Assembly (NCBI RefSeq): GCF_031851795.1
Contig: NZ_CP134696.1
Coordinates: forward strand, 5,022,001 to 5,086,000
Length of the DNA: 64,000 nt
From: Pontibacter sp. G13
GTDB lineage: Bacteria; Bacteroidota; Bacteroidia; J057
Direction: 5' to 3'
Part shown: one piece after another, positions 1 to 8,498 of the stretch
Layout of the letters: every line of letters starts with the position of its first letter
How positions within the stretch are numbered: the stretch's first letter is position 1
Position numbers and translations under genes: made by a program
The notes under the pieces: generated by a model
Databases searched by the model: none
Told to the model about the DNA's origin: nothing
Seen by the model: the letters and a program-made list of their open reading frames with translations, nothing else

Positions 1-1
1 A

Positions 2-1114
2 GTGTTGATTCCCAAGCCAGAATCAGATTCATTCTATTTGGATCTCGATGGAGCGATCGAACAGATGGGAGCGCAAAACGCATTGGGCACTGACGCTCGG
101 ATGGATTGGCTCACGGTGGGGATCAGTCCGCATAGCATGTTGGGCCTGTATGTTGGAGTTTCCACGCGCCAGCAAAATTACCTCACATATCCCAAGGCGC
201 TGGTCGGGATGCTTTGGCAGGGCAATAGCCAATGGCTCGGAGATCGGTTTGCCATCGCTCCGGATTTTCGCAGTCTGATGTACCATGAGGTCGCCGCCGG
301 ATTGAGCATCAAAACACTCTCGGAGGTGAGCTTCGGGTTCCGCGCCAAATACCTCAATGGGCTGTCCAATTTTGAATCGACCTACTCCGAATTGCTCGTT
401 TCCACCGATCCTCAGACGTATGAGATTGGCTTTGAGGCAGACTATGCCGTCCGGAGTAGCATGATTCGATTCAATTCCGCAGACACCAGCTTTGGCTATA
501 CATTCGCGCCCTTCACCAGCAATCACGGATTTGCAATGGACTTTGGGATTGAGGCACAATTGCCCAATGACGTTTCCATTTCCGCAGGATTTCTCGACTT
601 GGGGTTCATCAATTGGAAGCAGGACGCACGATATTATCACGTCCATGGCTCCATGAACTTCAAGGGATTGACTGTCTCGGAACTCATCAATCAGGATTCG
701 GCTACCGTCATGGAAATCGTGGATAGCCTGATCTCACAGATTGAGTTTGACGAGGGGACAGCTGTGTACACGACTTACACACAAGGCCAATTGTACGCGA
801 GCATGAACCGCAAGATCAACGACTTTTTCACGGCAGGAGGTCTGGTGCATATCTTTCGGAGAGGGCCCCAAGTATCCCCAGCATTCGCCTTGAATGGGAC
901 TTTTCACCTCAAGGATCGCCTCAATGTGGGCCTCACATACTCTATCCACGATCGGCGATATGATCACGTCGGCCTCAGTTTGCTGGTGATGGCAGGCCCG
1001 GTCCGGATGTTTGTCATGTCCGACGATGTGATCTCTTGGCTCGCTCCCTATCAGGCCCAGAGCGCCAATTTTCAGTTCGGACTGGAATTTGGATTCGGAG
1101 AGGTTCCCGATTGA
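2..1114 (+). CDS. DUF5723-like outer-membrane protein, 5' truncated
   Basis: The reading frame is open from the left edge, so the true start and signal peptide lie outside the window; the apparent GTG at position 2 is probably internal. The 370 visible residues alternate hydrophobic and polar positions with many Gly, Tyr and Phe residues, the look of an outer-membrane beta-barrel, and end in a Gly/Phe-rich segment (FQFGLEFGFGEVPD). The general look matches DUF5723-like proteins of Bacteroidota, whose function is unknown. The assignment rests on overall resemblance and not on a diagnostic motif. The gene is followed by a structured intergenic repeat. Confidence 0.5.
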   Translation: MLIPKPESDSFYLDLDGAIEQMGAQNALGTDARMDWLTVGISPHSMLGLYVGVSTRQQNYLTYPKALVGMLWQGNSQWLGDRFAIAPDFRSLMYHEVAAGLSIKTLSEVSFGFRAKYLNGLSNFESTYSELLVSTDPQTYEIGFEADYAVRSSMIRFNSADTSFGYTFAPFTSNHGFAMDFGIEAQLPNDVSISAGFLDLGFINWKQDARYYHVHGSMNFKGLTVSELINQDSATVMEIVDSLISQIEFDEGTAVYTTYTQGQLYASMNRKINDFFTAGGLVHIFRRGPQVSPAFALNGTFHLKDRLNVGLTYSIHDRRYDHVGLSLLVMAGPVRMFVMSDDVISWLAPYQAQSANFQFGLEFGFGEVPD

Positions 1115-1171
1115 TGCGGTCGATGACGGACCACCATGAGATCCTGTTTATTCGTTTTCTCCCCGCGTATG

Positions 1172-1380
1172 TGGGCGTGCCCCAGCGTCTCCTGGCCAAA
1201 GGTTCTCTCCGATCATCTCGGTCGCTGGGTCGTGCCCTTCCAGGCTCGCTGATCGCTCGGTCGGTGGGCAGATAGATTCCAATCAGACTGGGATGGGACG
1301 ATTTTGTCAGCGCAGAGCGGGATCAAATCCCACCGACTGAACCTTCCAGACCACTCACGCCTCGCAAGCCATCCGCACCT
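1172..1380 (+). repeat. Dispersed two-stem structured repeat, copy 1 of 4
   Basis: Stem A pairs cccagcg (1181-1187) with cgctggg (1223-1229). Stem B pairs gtcggtggg (1260-1268) with cccaccgac (1329-1337). The copy shares a linker (ctcgctgatcgctcggtcgg) and a tail ending near gccatccgcac with copies at 8.1, 31.9 and 41.2 kb, all in the same orientation. Stem A differs in sequence in every copy but stays complementary. It fills most of the gap between the DUF5723-like gene and the thiolase terminator. Confidence 0.75.
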
Positions 1381-1402
1381 AGAGATTCATATCCTCTTCC
1401 AC

Positions 1403-1440
1403 CCCAAAAAGGCGGAAACACCCAGATTGGGGTTCCGCCT
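1403..1440 (-). terminator. Rho-independent terminator of the thiolase gene
   Basis: On the minus strand a GC-rich stem (GGCGGAA...TTCCGCC, 1411-1439) is followed directly by a T run (1406-1410). It lies about 40 bp beyond the thiolase stop codon. Confidence 0.8.
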
Positions 1441-1480
1441 CTCATACAGCTTAAGTTGAAAAATTTCGTTGTCCAGCTGA

Positions 1481-2680
1481 TTACATCCGCTCTACGATCA
1501 GGGCAGAACCTTGGCCTACGCCTACGCACATGGTCGCAAGGCCGTATTTGGCGTCCGGACGTCGCTTCAATTCATGCACCAGAGTCGTGAGGATACGCGC
1601 ACCAGAACACCCCAATGGGTGCCCGATAGCGATAGATCCGCCATTGACATTGACGATGGATGGGTCCAATTCGAGATCCTGCATGCAAGCCAGGGCCTGC
1701 ACCGCAAATGCCTCGTTCAATTCGATCAAATCGAGATCTTGGACCGTAAGTCCTGCACGCTTGAGCGCCTTGCGGGTCGCAGGTACAGGACCGATTCCCA
1801 TGACTTCCGGAGCCACACCAGCTACCGCATGGGAGACGACCTTGGCGATTGGCTTCAACCCATAGGTATTGAGAGTCTCTTCGTCGCAAAGCATCAGCAT
1901 CGCTGCACCATCATTGATGCCCGAAGCATTGCCTGCCGTGACCGTTCCGCCTTCACGGAAAGCAGGCCGGAGCTTGGCGAGGATCTGAGGTTCGCTCAGT
2001 CGAGGATGCTCATCTTTAGCAAAGACGATGGGATCTTTTTTTCGCTGGGGAATGCTGACAGGGACAATTTCATCCTGAAACTTGCCTGCCTCGTGAGCAG
2101 CCTGATATTTGAGCTGGGTCTGATATGAAAATTCATCCTGAGCTTCCCGGGAGATACCGTAGCGCTCTTGGACATTTTCAGCAGTTTCGCCCATGCCGTA
2201 TGGATAGTGCATCGCCGCCAAAGCAGGATTCACGAATCTCCATCCGATGGTGGTGTCGTACATCTCAGGCTTGCGACCAAATGCCTGATCGATTTTGGCC
2301 ATGACATAGGGAGCGCGGGACATGCTTTCCACACCGCCCGAGAGATATACTTGACCGTCTCCACTTCTGATGGCTCGGCTCGCGTCGATGACCGCCTGAA
2401 GACCAGAGGCACACAGGCGATTGACGGTCACCCCCGCTACAGAATCCGGGAGGCCTGCAAGTAGACTCGCCATCCGGGCTACATTCCGGTTGTCCTCGCC
2501 AGCTTGATTGGCGGCCCCGGAGATGACCTCCTCGATGGCTTCAGGAGCCAAGGAGGGATTTCGTTCCATGATGGCCTTGATTACGTGGGCGAGTAGGTCA
2601 TCAGGACGTTGGGAGCTGAGGGTGCCTCCGTACTTTCCGACGGGAGTTCTGACGGCATCCACGATATAGACTTCCTTCAT
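1481..2680 (-). CDS. Acetyl-CoA C-acyltransferase (thiolase)
   Basis: This is a full-length 399-residue thiolase of the degradative/biosynthetic superfamily, which cleaves or forms 3-oxoacyl-CoA using CoA or acetyl-CoA. The catalytic cysteine is C90 in NRLCASGLQ. The C-terminal half has the NEAFA motif, H354 in [10 protein letters not shown] and the second active-site cysteine C385 in CVGVGQGSA. These are all the residues needed for activity. No beta-oxidation partner such as a hydratase/dehydrogenase lies beside it, so the pathway (fatty acid, adipate or acetoacetyl-CoA) cannot be read from context. It is divergent from the DUF4293 gene, 61 bp away. Confidence 0.95.
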   Translation of the reverse strand: MKEVYIVDAVRTPVGKYGGTLSSQRPDDLLAHVIKAIMERNPSLAPEAIEEVISGAANQAGEDNRNVARMASLLAGLPDSVAGVTVNRLCASGLQAVIDASRAIRSGDGQVYLSGGVESMSRAPYVMAKIDQAFGRKPEMYDTTIGWRFVNPALAAMHYPYGMGETAENVQERYGISREAQDEFSYQTQLKYQAAHEAGKFQDEIVPVSIPQRKKDPIVFAKDEHPRLSEPQILAKLRPAFREGGTVTAGNASGINDGAAMLMLCDEETLNTYGLKPIAKVVSHAVAGVAPEVMGIGPVPATRKALKRAGLTVQDLDLIELNEAFAVQALACMQDLELDPSIVNVNGGSIAIGHPLGCSGARILTTLVHELKRRPDAKYGLATMCVGVGQGSALIVERM

Positions 2681-2741
2681 TTTTTGTTACCTTTGAGCGG
2701 GCAGTTGGTTTGCCATTTTTACAATCCACAATAATAACCGA

Positions 2742-3251
2742 ATGCTGCAAAGAATTCAATCTGTATTCCTGTTCTTGGCTGCAGCCGTGAACTTGGCTGT
2801 GTTGTTTGTGCCAATTTGGCAATTCTCCGCAGGTACTGAGACGGAGATGGTGATGGGGCTGTCGGTGCTGAATGAAGCCACAGCCGGAGAAGAAGCTACA
2901 GAAGTGATGTTCTTCGCCCATGAGGAACCCCTCGAAATGGCTGCCCATACCGCTGGCGTCGTGCTGGCAGGTCTGGTCTCCCTCTTGGCATTGGTCAATA
3001 TTTTCCTCTTCAACAATCGGAGCCTCCAGATGAAGATCTGCAATGCGCTTATGATTTTGGTGATGCTGGAGATTGTAGCCTATGTCCTCGTCACACTCCA
3101 AACGCCTGAGTTTGCCACTCAAGCTGGCGATACCGGCAACCCTTCCGTGGGATTTGCTATCCCGATTATCGCGATGGTATTCGTGTGGCTCGCCAAAGGA
3201 CGCATCAAAAAAGACGACGATCTCGTCAAATCCGTAGACCGCATCCGCTAG
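2742..3251 (+). CDS. DUF4293 family integral membrane protein
   Basis: The 169-residue protein starts MLQRIQSVFLFLAAAVNL, the characteristic opening of DUF4293, a Bacteroidota membrane family of unknown function. Four hydrophobic helices are visible, at about residues 5-25, 63-85, 95-118 and 135-155, followed by a short charged tail (KGRIKKDDDLVKSVDRIR). It is a single-gene unit with its own strong terminator, and directly after that terminator starts a 161-bp palindromic repeat. Confidence 0.85.
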   Translation: MLQRIQSVFLFLAAAVNLAVLFVPIWQFSAGTETEMVMGLSVLNEATAGEEATEVMFFAHEEPLEMAAHTAGVVLAGLVSLLALVNIFLFNNRSLQMKICNALMILVMLEIVAYVLVTLQTPEFATQAGDTGNPSVGFAIPIIAMVFVWLAKGRIKKDDDLVKSVDRIR

Positions 3252-3272
3252 TCTGTAGGATGATAGATTTAT

Positions 3273-3310
3273 GCGCCATTGGTCCTCATGCCAGTGGCGC
3301 GTTTTTTTTA
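3273..3310 (+). terminator. Rho-independent terminator of the DUF4293 gene
   Basis: The stem GCGCCA-TT-GG / CC-AG-TGGCGC (3273-3300) is followed by an eight-T run. The palindromic repeat element begins five bases after the T run. Confidence 0.85.
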
Positions 3311-3314
3311 TTTT

Positions 3315-3475
3315 GAAGCTGTTTAAGGGGATCTACTTGCGCTGCAAGCGAGTATTTGCAGAACCTCAGTTCGCCATTTTTTCGGCCGTAGCCCCACTAC
3401 GCCCTGCAAAAATGACTTCCTGAGAACCTCCAACTCCTCACTTTCGCCAGCAAGTATTCCCCCTTAAACAGCTTC
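3315..3475 (+). repeat. 161-bp palindromic element, copy 1
   Basis: The ends are a perfect 16-bp inverted repeat (gaagctgtttaagggg at 3315-3330, ccccttaaacagcttc at 3460-3475). Inside is a hairpin core with CTCAG / CTGAG and a cgccattttt / aaaaatg arm around an inner stem GTAG-CCCCA-CTAC. A second element of exactly the same length lies at 7853-8013 with different but again perfectly paired ends. No protein is encoded. Confidence 0.85.
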
Positions 3476-4068
3476 TTGGCCATCGCACGGGTCATATTTG
3501 CGCTGCAAGCGAGTATTTGCAGAAGTTCCTTTCGTCATTTTTTGGCCGTAGCCCCACTACGCCCTGCAAAAATGGCTTCCTGAGAACCTCCAACTCCTCG
3601 CTTTCGCCAGCAAGTATTCCCCCTAAAACAGCTTCTTGGCCATCGCACGGGTCATATTTGCGCTGCAAGCGAGTATTTGCAGAAGTTCCTTTCGTCATTT
3701 TTTCGGCCGTAGCCCCACTACGCCCTGCAAAAATGGCTTCCTGAGAACCTCCAACTCCTCACTTTCGCCAGCAAGTATTCCCCCTTAAACAGCTTCTTGG
3801 CCATCGCACGGGTCATATTTGCGCTGCAAGCAAGTATTTGTAGAAGTTCCGTTCGTCATTTTTTGGCCGTAGCCCCACTACGCCCTGCAAAAATGGCTTC
3901 CTGAGAACCTCCAACTCCTCGCTTTCGCCAGCAAGTATTCCCCCTAAAACAGCTTCTTGGCCATCGCACGGGTTATATTTGCGCTGCAAGCGAGTATTTG
4001 AAGAAGTTCCGTTCGTCATTTTTTGGCCGTAGCCCCACTACGCCCTGCAAAAATGGCTTCCTGAGAAC
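3476..4068 (+). repeat. Tandem array of about 160-bp units, expanded from the palindromic element
   Basis: The landmark catcgcacgg recurs at 3481, 3641, 3802 and 3962, a period of 160-161 bp. Each unit holds the core hairpin (tttttggccgtagccccac and aaaaatggc arms) and ends with a right arm like ccctaaaacagcttc. Units differ by only a few bases, so the expansion is recent. The last unit is truncated just before the Crp/Fnr gene. Short open frames inside are by-products of the repeat. Confidence 0.85.
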
Positions 4069-4113
4069 TCGATTGGTCTGTTTTAGCTTTCCGCTGCAAA
4101 CGCCTATTTCCGC

Positions 4114-4683
4114 ATGAATCCCCTAGCCACCTACATTCGCTCCTTCGTTGATTTTCCCGATGATGAATTGGAGGAGGTATTGGCACATTTTCAACCGCGG
4201 ACCCTTCCCAAAGGCGCCTACCTTTGCCGTCAAGGTCAGGTATGTGGTGAGATTTCCTTCATTCAGCGAGGATTCCTGAGATCGTTCTACCTCATTCACG
4301 ATCAAGACGTCACTCGTTTTATTCTCACCAAAGGCGTTTTTGCCACCGCACTTACCAGCTTTGTCACGCAGACTCCCTCCTCCGAAAATCTTCAAGCCAT
4401 CACCAATACCGAGCTTTGGACGATCTCACATCGGGATCTATACCGATTGTATGATCGGTTCCCGCGGATGGAACGCCTCGGGAGATTGGCCATTGAACGG
4501 AGCCATATTCTCCTCGAAGAACGCGTTCTGACACTCCTTTCCCTCACGGCAGAGGAACGATATCGCAATCTGTCCGATGAGCGCCCCGAGCTTTTGCAGG
4601 AGGTTCCCCTCCATTACATTGCCTCCCTCCTCGGTGTCAAACCCGAAACCTTGAGCCGCATTCGCAAGAAACTCTCCCTGTAA
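4114..4683 (+). CDS. Crp/Fnr family transcriptional regulator
   Basis: This 189-residue protein has an N-terminal cyclic-nucleotide-binding-type beta roll (about residues 15-110, with LPKGAYLCRQG and GEISFIQRGFLRSFY) and a C-terminal winged helix whose recognition helix reads HYIASLLGVKPETLSRIRK (about 168-186). No cysteine cluster typical of oxygen-sensing FNR is seen, and the effector is unknown. It precedes the monooxygenase/dehydrogenase pair on the same strand by 176 bp, and an FNR-like box lies in that gap, so it may regulate those genes. Confidence 0.85.
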   Translation: MNPLATYIRSFVDFPDDELEEVLAHFQPRTLPKGAYLCRQGQVCGEISFIQRGFLRSFYLIHDQDVTRFILTKGVFATALTSFVTQTPSSENLQAITNTELWTISHRDLYRLYDRFPRMERLGRLAIERSHILLEERVLTLLSLTAEERYRNLSDERPELLQEVPLHYIASLLGVKPETLSRIRKKLSL

Positions 4684-4793
4684 TTACTCCCGTCTTCATC
4701 CGACAGCAACTCCTGCAACTCCATTCCTTCAGGGGAGAAACCACTATGCCTGAGATAAATATTTAATACGATATGACGTAATTGGGTGATTTA

Positions 4794-4807
4794 TTGATAA
4801 ATGTCAA
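4794..4807. promoter_or_regulatory. Candidate Crp/Fnr-type operator
   Basis: TTGAT-AAAT-GTCAA matches the family consensus TTGAT-N4-ATCAA with one mismatch. It lies 53 bp before the first ATG of the monooxygenase gene in AT-rich DNA, downstream of the gene for a Crp/Fnr protein. Binding is inferred from sequence only. Confidence 0.4.
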
Positions 4808-4859
4808 GGCGCTTGGCAAGGGCATCCGCTACTTTTGAATTACTGTCCCACGCTAGTAG

Positions 4860-6266
4860 ATGCTACAACCAACCAATATGTCCACTCAGTCATCAGCCGG
4901 ATTGGCGCCCAAATCCCCCCGCCCAGCTTCTTCTGCCTATACACGCACTTCTGAGAAATATGCCATCATCGGTGCCGGTCCCTCCGGATTGGGCACTGCA
5001 CGCTGTTTCAAGGAGTATGGAATCCCCTTTGACATGTTCGAAGCCCACAACGATGTGGGTGGACTGTGGAACATCGAGAACCCCAGCAGTACAGTCTATG
5101 AGACTGCCCACCTCATTTCCTCCAAGCGAATGACTGAGTTCGAGCATTTCCCCATGAAAGACGAGGTGCCCGATTTTCCGCGACATCACGACCTCTGTGC
5201 GTATTTCAAGGATTATGCTACAGCTTTCGGATTGTACGAGCATACGCATTTCAATACGCGCATCCGCAAAGTGGAGCCTCTGGAAGACAAGTGGCAGATC
5301 ATCTTGGAGAATGGAGATGCGCACATCTACAAAGGCGTCGTAATCGCCAACGGCTGTCTTTCCCATCCCAATGTGCCGACGTTTGATGGTCATTTCAATG
5401 GGGAGATCATGCACTCTTGCGATTACAAGCATCCTGAGATATTCGAAGGGAAACGCGTCCTGATCGTCGGTGCAGGCAATAGTGGTTGCGACATCGCGGT
5501 AGACGCTGTTCACAGGGCTTCCAAAGTGAGCATGAGCGTCCGGAGAGGGTACCACTTCGTTCCCAAATATGTCTTCGGAAAGCCCGCTGACACTATGGGA
5601 GGAGCCTTCAAGATGCCCCCGAAGATCAAGCAGAAGGTTGACAAATTCCTCCTCAAATTCTTCATTCCCGATCCGCAAAAACTCGGATTCCCAGAGCCCG
5701 ATCACAAGCTCTATGAATCCCATCCAGTCGTCAACAACTTGGTGCTGCATCACTTGGGACACGGCGACATGGACATCAAGCGGGACATCGATCGATTGGA
5801 CGGCGATGGGGTGTGCTTCAAGGATGGCACTCGCGAAGAATACGACATGGTATTGCTGGCGACGGGCTACAAGCTCAATTATCCCTTCATTGACCAAGAG
5901 CACCTCAACTGGGTGGGAGATGCCCCCAAGTTGTACCTCAATATTTTCCCGCCTCAGTACGACAATCTCTTCGTCATCGGCATGGTCGAGGCGACAGGGT
6001 TGGGTTGGCAAGGCCGATACAAGCAGTCTGAGCTGGTGGCGCAATTCCTCATCAACAAGGAAGCAGAGACCACTCAAGCATCCAAATTCAGCGCAGAAAA
6101 GCGGAATGTCATTCCTGATACTACAGGCGGCTTGAACTATATGAAACTGGCGCGGATGTCTTACTACGTCCACAAGGAGACCTATCTGGACATGATCGCC
6201 AAGCACATGAAAAGATTTGAAAAGGGCGCAGCAAGTTTCGCTCCTACCGGTACGCCAGCTTCCTAG
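4860..6266 (+). CDS. Flavin-containing monooxygenase (FMO class)
   Basis: The 468-residue protein has an FAD-binding motif IGAGPSGLG (residues 37-45), a second Rossmann motif VGAGNSGCD near residue 205 for NADPH, and between them the FMO fingerprint FNGEIMHSCDY. The HSxxY form fits N/S-oxygenating FMOs better than Baeyer-Villiger enzymes, which have HxxxW. A late LATGYK motif is also present. The substrate is unknown. An alternative start at 4878 (MSTQSS) would remove six residues. It is followed after 177 bp by a short-chain dehydrogenase on the same strand, probably the same transcription unit. Confidence 0.9.
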   Translation: MLQPTNMSTQSSAGLAPKSPRPASSAYTRTSEKYAIIGAGPSGLGTARCFKEYGIPFDMFEAHNDVGGLWNIENPSSTVYETAHLISSKRMTEFEHFPMKDEVPDFPRHHDLCAYFKDYATAFGLYEHTHFNTRIRKVEPLEDKWQIILENGDAHIYKGVVIANGCLSHPNVPTFDGHFNGEIMHSCDYKHPEIFEGKRVLIVGAGNSGCDIAVDAVHRASKVSMSVRRGYHFVPKYVFGKPADTMGGAFKMPPKIKQKVDKFLLKFFIPDPQKLGFPEPDHKLYESHPVVNNLVLHHLGHGDMDIKRDIDRLDGDGVCFKDGTREEYDMVLLATGYKLNYPFIDQEHLNWVGDAPKLYLNIFPPQYDNLFVIGMVEATGLGWQGRYKQSELVAQFLINKEAETTQASKFSAEKRNVIPDTTGGLNYMKLARMSYYVHKETYLDMIAKHMKRFEKGAASFAPTGTPAS

Positions 6267-6359
6267 GCGCTTCCATCAAGCTCTCATAAACAGACAATTA
6301 CGAAATCACACATTCAACTGCTTTGACGGAACCCTTTCGGTTCCAGCTTCACACTGAGA

Positions 6360-6391
6360 ATCAGGAGGAAGGCTTGGTCCCTCCTCCTGAT
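6360..6391 (+). other. Intercistronic hairpin
   Basis: atcaggagga (6360-6369) pairs perfectly with tcctcctgat (6382-6391), and a smaller GGAACC/GGTTCC hairpin lies just before it. No T run follows, so it is more likely an mRNA-stability or attenuation structure than a terminator. Confidence 0.5.
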
Positions 6392-6443
6392 GCATTCAAA
6401 TCTGCAGGCAACGCGTTTCATCATACAATCAATCTAGACCCTC

Positions 6444-7313
6444 ATGAACTCCCCCGTAGTAGTGGTTACTGGAGGCGCCGGCGGACTCGGCAAATCCCTC
6501 TGTGAAAGATTTTCCCAAGCTGGTGCCAAAGTCGTGGCCCTAGATGTCAATCCCCAAGCGTTGCAAGCGTTTCAGGAGCAGTTCGATGCCGAGGGCAAAC
6601 CTGCGCTCGCTATTGCCTGCGATATCCGAAAACCAGAGGCGGTTAGGACAGCATTTGACCAAATTTCTGAACACTTTGGCGATGTGGATATTCTGATCAA
6701 CAATGCCGGAATCACACATTTGGGAATTTTTGACGATACCCCATTAGAAGCTGTGAACCGTGTCATGGATGTCAATTTCTTTGGGGCGGTGAATTGCACC
6801 CACTTTGCCATGCCCGGGATTCGGCGGAAACGTGGGACGATCGTCGTGGTGTCTAGTGTGGCTGGCTTTGCTCCATTAATGGGCCGTACAGCTTACTCGG
6901 CCAGCAAATTCGCATTACATGGATTTTTCGAGAGCCTCCGCACCGAGGAAGCCGATACAGGGGTACATGTGTTGATGGTGTGTCCATCGACGATTGATAC
7001 GGGTATTCGGAAGGCCGCCATGACAGACGATAAGGACGGGGAAGCTGCTCAGCAACAGGTTGGGAAAGTGGACACTCCCGAAGAAGTGGCGGAACAGATC
7101 TTTCAGTCCACCATGCATAGAAAGCGGCAATTGATTACTGGATTTACAGGCAAGATGAGTTGGGTCATTCGCAAGGCGCTCCCAGGACTTTATGATAAAC
7201 TCATGATCAACAAGGTGAAACCCGCGATCGAGGCGCTCCAGATTGACAAAAAGCAGACAGATTCCAACCTTCGATCACTTGTAATAAATCCCACCGAAAA
7301 AACTGGAACTTGA
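6444..7313 (+). CDS. Short-chain dehydrogenase/reductase (SDR)
   Basis: The 289-residue classical SDR has the cofactor motif TGGAGGLG (9-16), NNAG (86-89), catalytic serine in VVSSVAG (137-138), and Y151/K155 in YSASK. D34 after the second strand suggests NAD preference. The C-terminal extension past residue 230 is longer than in the smallest SDRs and includes a hydrophobic stretch (MSWVIRKALPGLYDKLM). It follows the FMO gene, and the two may oxidise the same compound in sequence, but the substrate is not known. Confidence 0.92.
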   Translation: MNSPVVVVTGGAGGLGKSLCERFSQAGAKVVALDVNPQALQAFQEQFDAEGKPALAIACDIRKPEAVRTAFDQISEHFGDVDILINNAGITHLGIFDDTPLEAVNRVMDVNFFGAVNCTHFAMPGIRRKRGTIVVVSSVAGFAPLMGRTAYSASKFALHGFFESLRTEEADTGVHVLMVCPSTIDTGIRKAAMTDDKDGEAAQQQVGKVDTPEEVAEQIFQSTMHRKRQLITGFTGKMSWVIRKALPGLYDKLMINKVKPAIEALQIDKKQTDSNLRSLVINPTEKTGT

Positions 7314-7464
7314 CCCGAACGCCATTCATATTTGCTTAGTCTTGTGGTCAATACGTCGCCATCCGGGAGAAATCGGTTGTGTATATAATTGGTGAAAAAT
7401 TGGACAAATTTTTGCTAAATTATCAACCATGATCCCGTCACACGTATAATCGTTCAAAAAAATT

Positions 7465-7773
7465 ATGGGTATCACCAAAAAGTTTCTCAAATCCAAACCA
7501 GTTTGCAAGGTGACCTTTAAGGTCCCCAAAACAGTTGCCAACGGCGCCAAGGACATCACCATCGTAGGGGATTTCAATGACTGGAATTCTGAGGCTCTGC
7601 CGATGAAGGGCTTGAAAAATGGTTCCTTCACCGCTACGGTTGATCTTCCCTCTGGAAAAGAGTACCAATTCCGTTACCTCCTCGATGGTGACAAATGGGA
7701 AAATGATGAAGCTGCGGACAAGTATGTACCTTCTCCATTCGGTGGGGCAGAAAACTGCGTGCTTGTAGTGTAA
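7465..7773 (+). CDS. Small CBM48/AMPK-beta-like glycogen-binding-fold protein
   Basis: This 102-residue single-domain protein matches the early-set/CBM48 fold seen in isoamylases and AMPK beta: VTFKVP, VGDFNDWN, then a charged loop and YQFRYLLDGDKWENDEAAD. The FNDW and RYLLDG segments are the carbohydrate-contact signature. No enzyme domain is attached, so it may bind glycogen or modulate a glycogen enzyme. It is monocistronic, with a terminator 45 bp after the stop. Confidence 0.85.
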   Translation: MGITKKFLKSKPVCKVTFKVPKTVANGAKDITIVGDFNDWNSEALPMKGLKNGSFTATVDLPSGKEYQFRYLLDGDKWENDEAADKYVPSPFGGAENCVLVV

Positions 7774-7817
7774 GTGTAACAGCGCCAGCTGTTCTCAAAA
7801 AGGTCTATTCTATTCCG

Positions 7818-7849
7818 CACTTCTACCATTGGTGGGAGTGTTTTTTTAT
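7818..7849 (+). terminator. Terminator of the CBM48-like gene
   Basis: cacttctacc pairs with ggtgggagtg (two G-T pairs) around an ATT loop, followed by seven Ts. A 161-bp palindromic element starts at 7853. Confidence 0.75.
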
Positions 7850-7852
7850 ATA

Positions 7853-8013
7853 GAAGCTGGTTGGGGCTAACTGCTTTGGCTACAAAGGTGCATGGACGGA
7901 ACCTCAGTTCGCCATTTTTTCGGCCGTAGCCCCACTACGCCCTGCAAAAATGGCTTCCTGAGAACCCGCCCCTTCCCCTTTTCGCTTCAAAGCATTCAGC
8001 CCCAACCAGCTTC
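7853..8013 (+). repeat. 161-bp palindromic element, copy 2
   Basis: Perfect 16-bp terminal inverted repeats (gaagctggttggggct at 7853-7868, agccccaaccagcttc at 7998-8013) enclose the same core as the 3.3-kb copy: CTCAG...gccattttt, inner GTAG-CCCCA-CTAC, aaaaatggc...CTGAG. Length is identical (161 bp) while the inner half of the terminal arms differs in compensated fashion. Confidence 0.85.
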
Positions 8014-8104
8014 GTACCATCGCGCGCTATTGGTTTGGCTATTTATAATGTTTAATTGGCTGCTCCATTTTTCAGGTTAGGCAGGCCATTGGAGCTTGGT
8101 CATT

Positions 8105-8320
8105 TGGGGGTGCCGCGGCATGTTGGGCATCAGATTCCCGTCTGGAGCTAATGGTTGCCGCGTCGGTCCCTTCCGGTCTACGCTGACGCTTCGGTCGGTG
8201 GATTTATGGCGATCTGGGTAGTATAATTGGCTCATACCTGCTGTTCTTGCCATAATCTAAGAGACATTTCCACCGACTACACCTGCAGACACCTCACCCC
8301 ACACGGGCCATCCGCACAGG
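8105..8320 (+). repeat. Dispersed two-stem structured repeat, copy 2 of 4
   Basis: Stem A is cgcggca (8114-8120) with tgccgcg (8156-8162). Stem B is gtcggtgga (8194-8202) with tccaccgac (8269-8277). The tail ends gggccatccgcac as in the other copies. Together with the neighbouring repeats it fills the gap between the CBM48-like and clpX genes. Confidence 0.7.
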
Positions 8321-8347
8321 AGATCCATGCTTCATCATACCCATTTC

Positions 8348-8452
8348 TTTTTGCGTGGAGATCTTGGATGGAGACCAGGAAGGAACATTGACCTAGGCGG
8401 GTCCAAGTGATACTTTTCCTGACGCCGTATCCGCCAAGATCTCAAGCAAAAA
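8348..8452 (-). repeat. 105-bp hairpin element (third dispersed family), copy A
   Basis: Nested inverted repeats close the element: tttttgc (8348-8354) with gcaaaaa (8446-8452), and gagatcttgg (8358-8367) with ccaagatctc (8434-8443). The sequence tgacgccgtatccgcc next to the right arm, and ggatggagaccaggaag next to the left arm, recur at 38.55-38.65 kb. Its right arm coincides with the U-tract of the clpX terminator. Confidence 0.75.
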
Positions 8453-8475
8453 GGCCACCCGATGGGTGGCCTTTA
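8448..8475 (-). terminator. Terminator of clpP-clpX
   Basis: On the minus strand ggccaccc-atc-gggtggcc (8453-8471) is followed by TTTTT (8448-8452). It lies 24 bp after the clpX stop. Confidence 0.85.
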
Positions 8476-8498
8476 ATGGATATATGATTCGTTACAGA

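Noticed and set aside
3476-4068. Short frames in the 160-bp repeat array as real genes
   Set aside because: They are the same repeat unit translated several times and break at each unit end.
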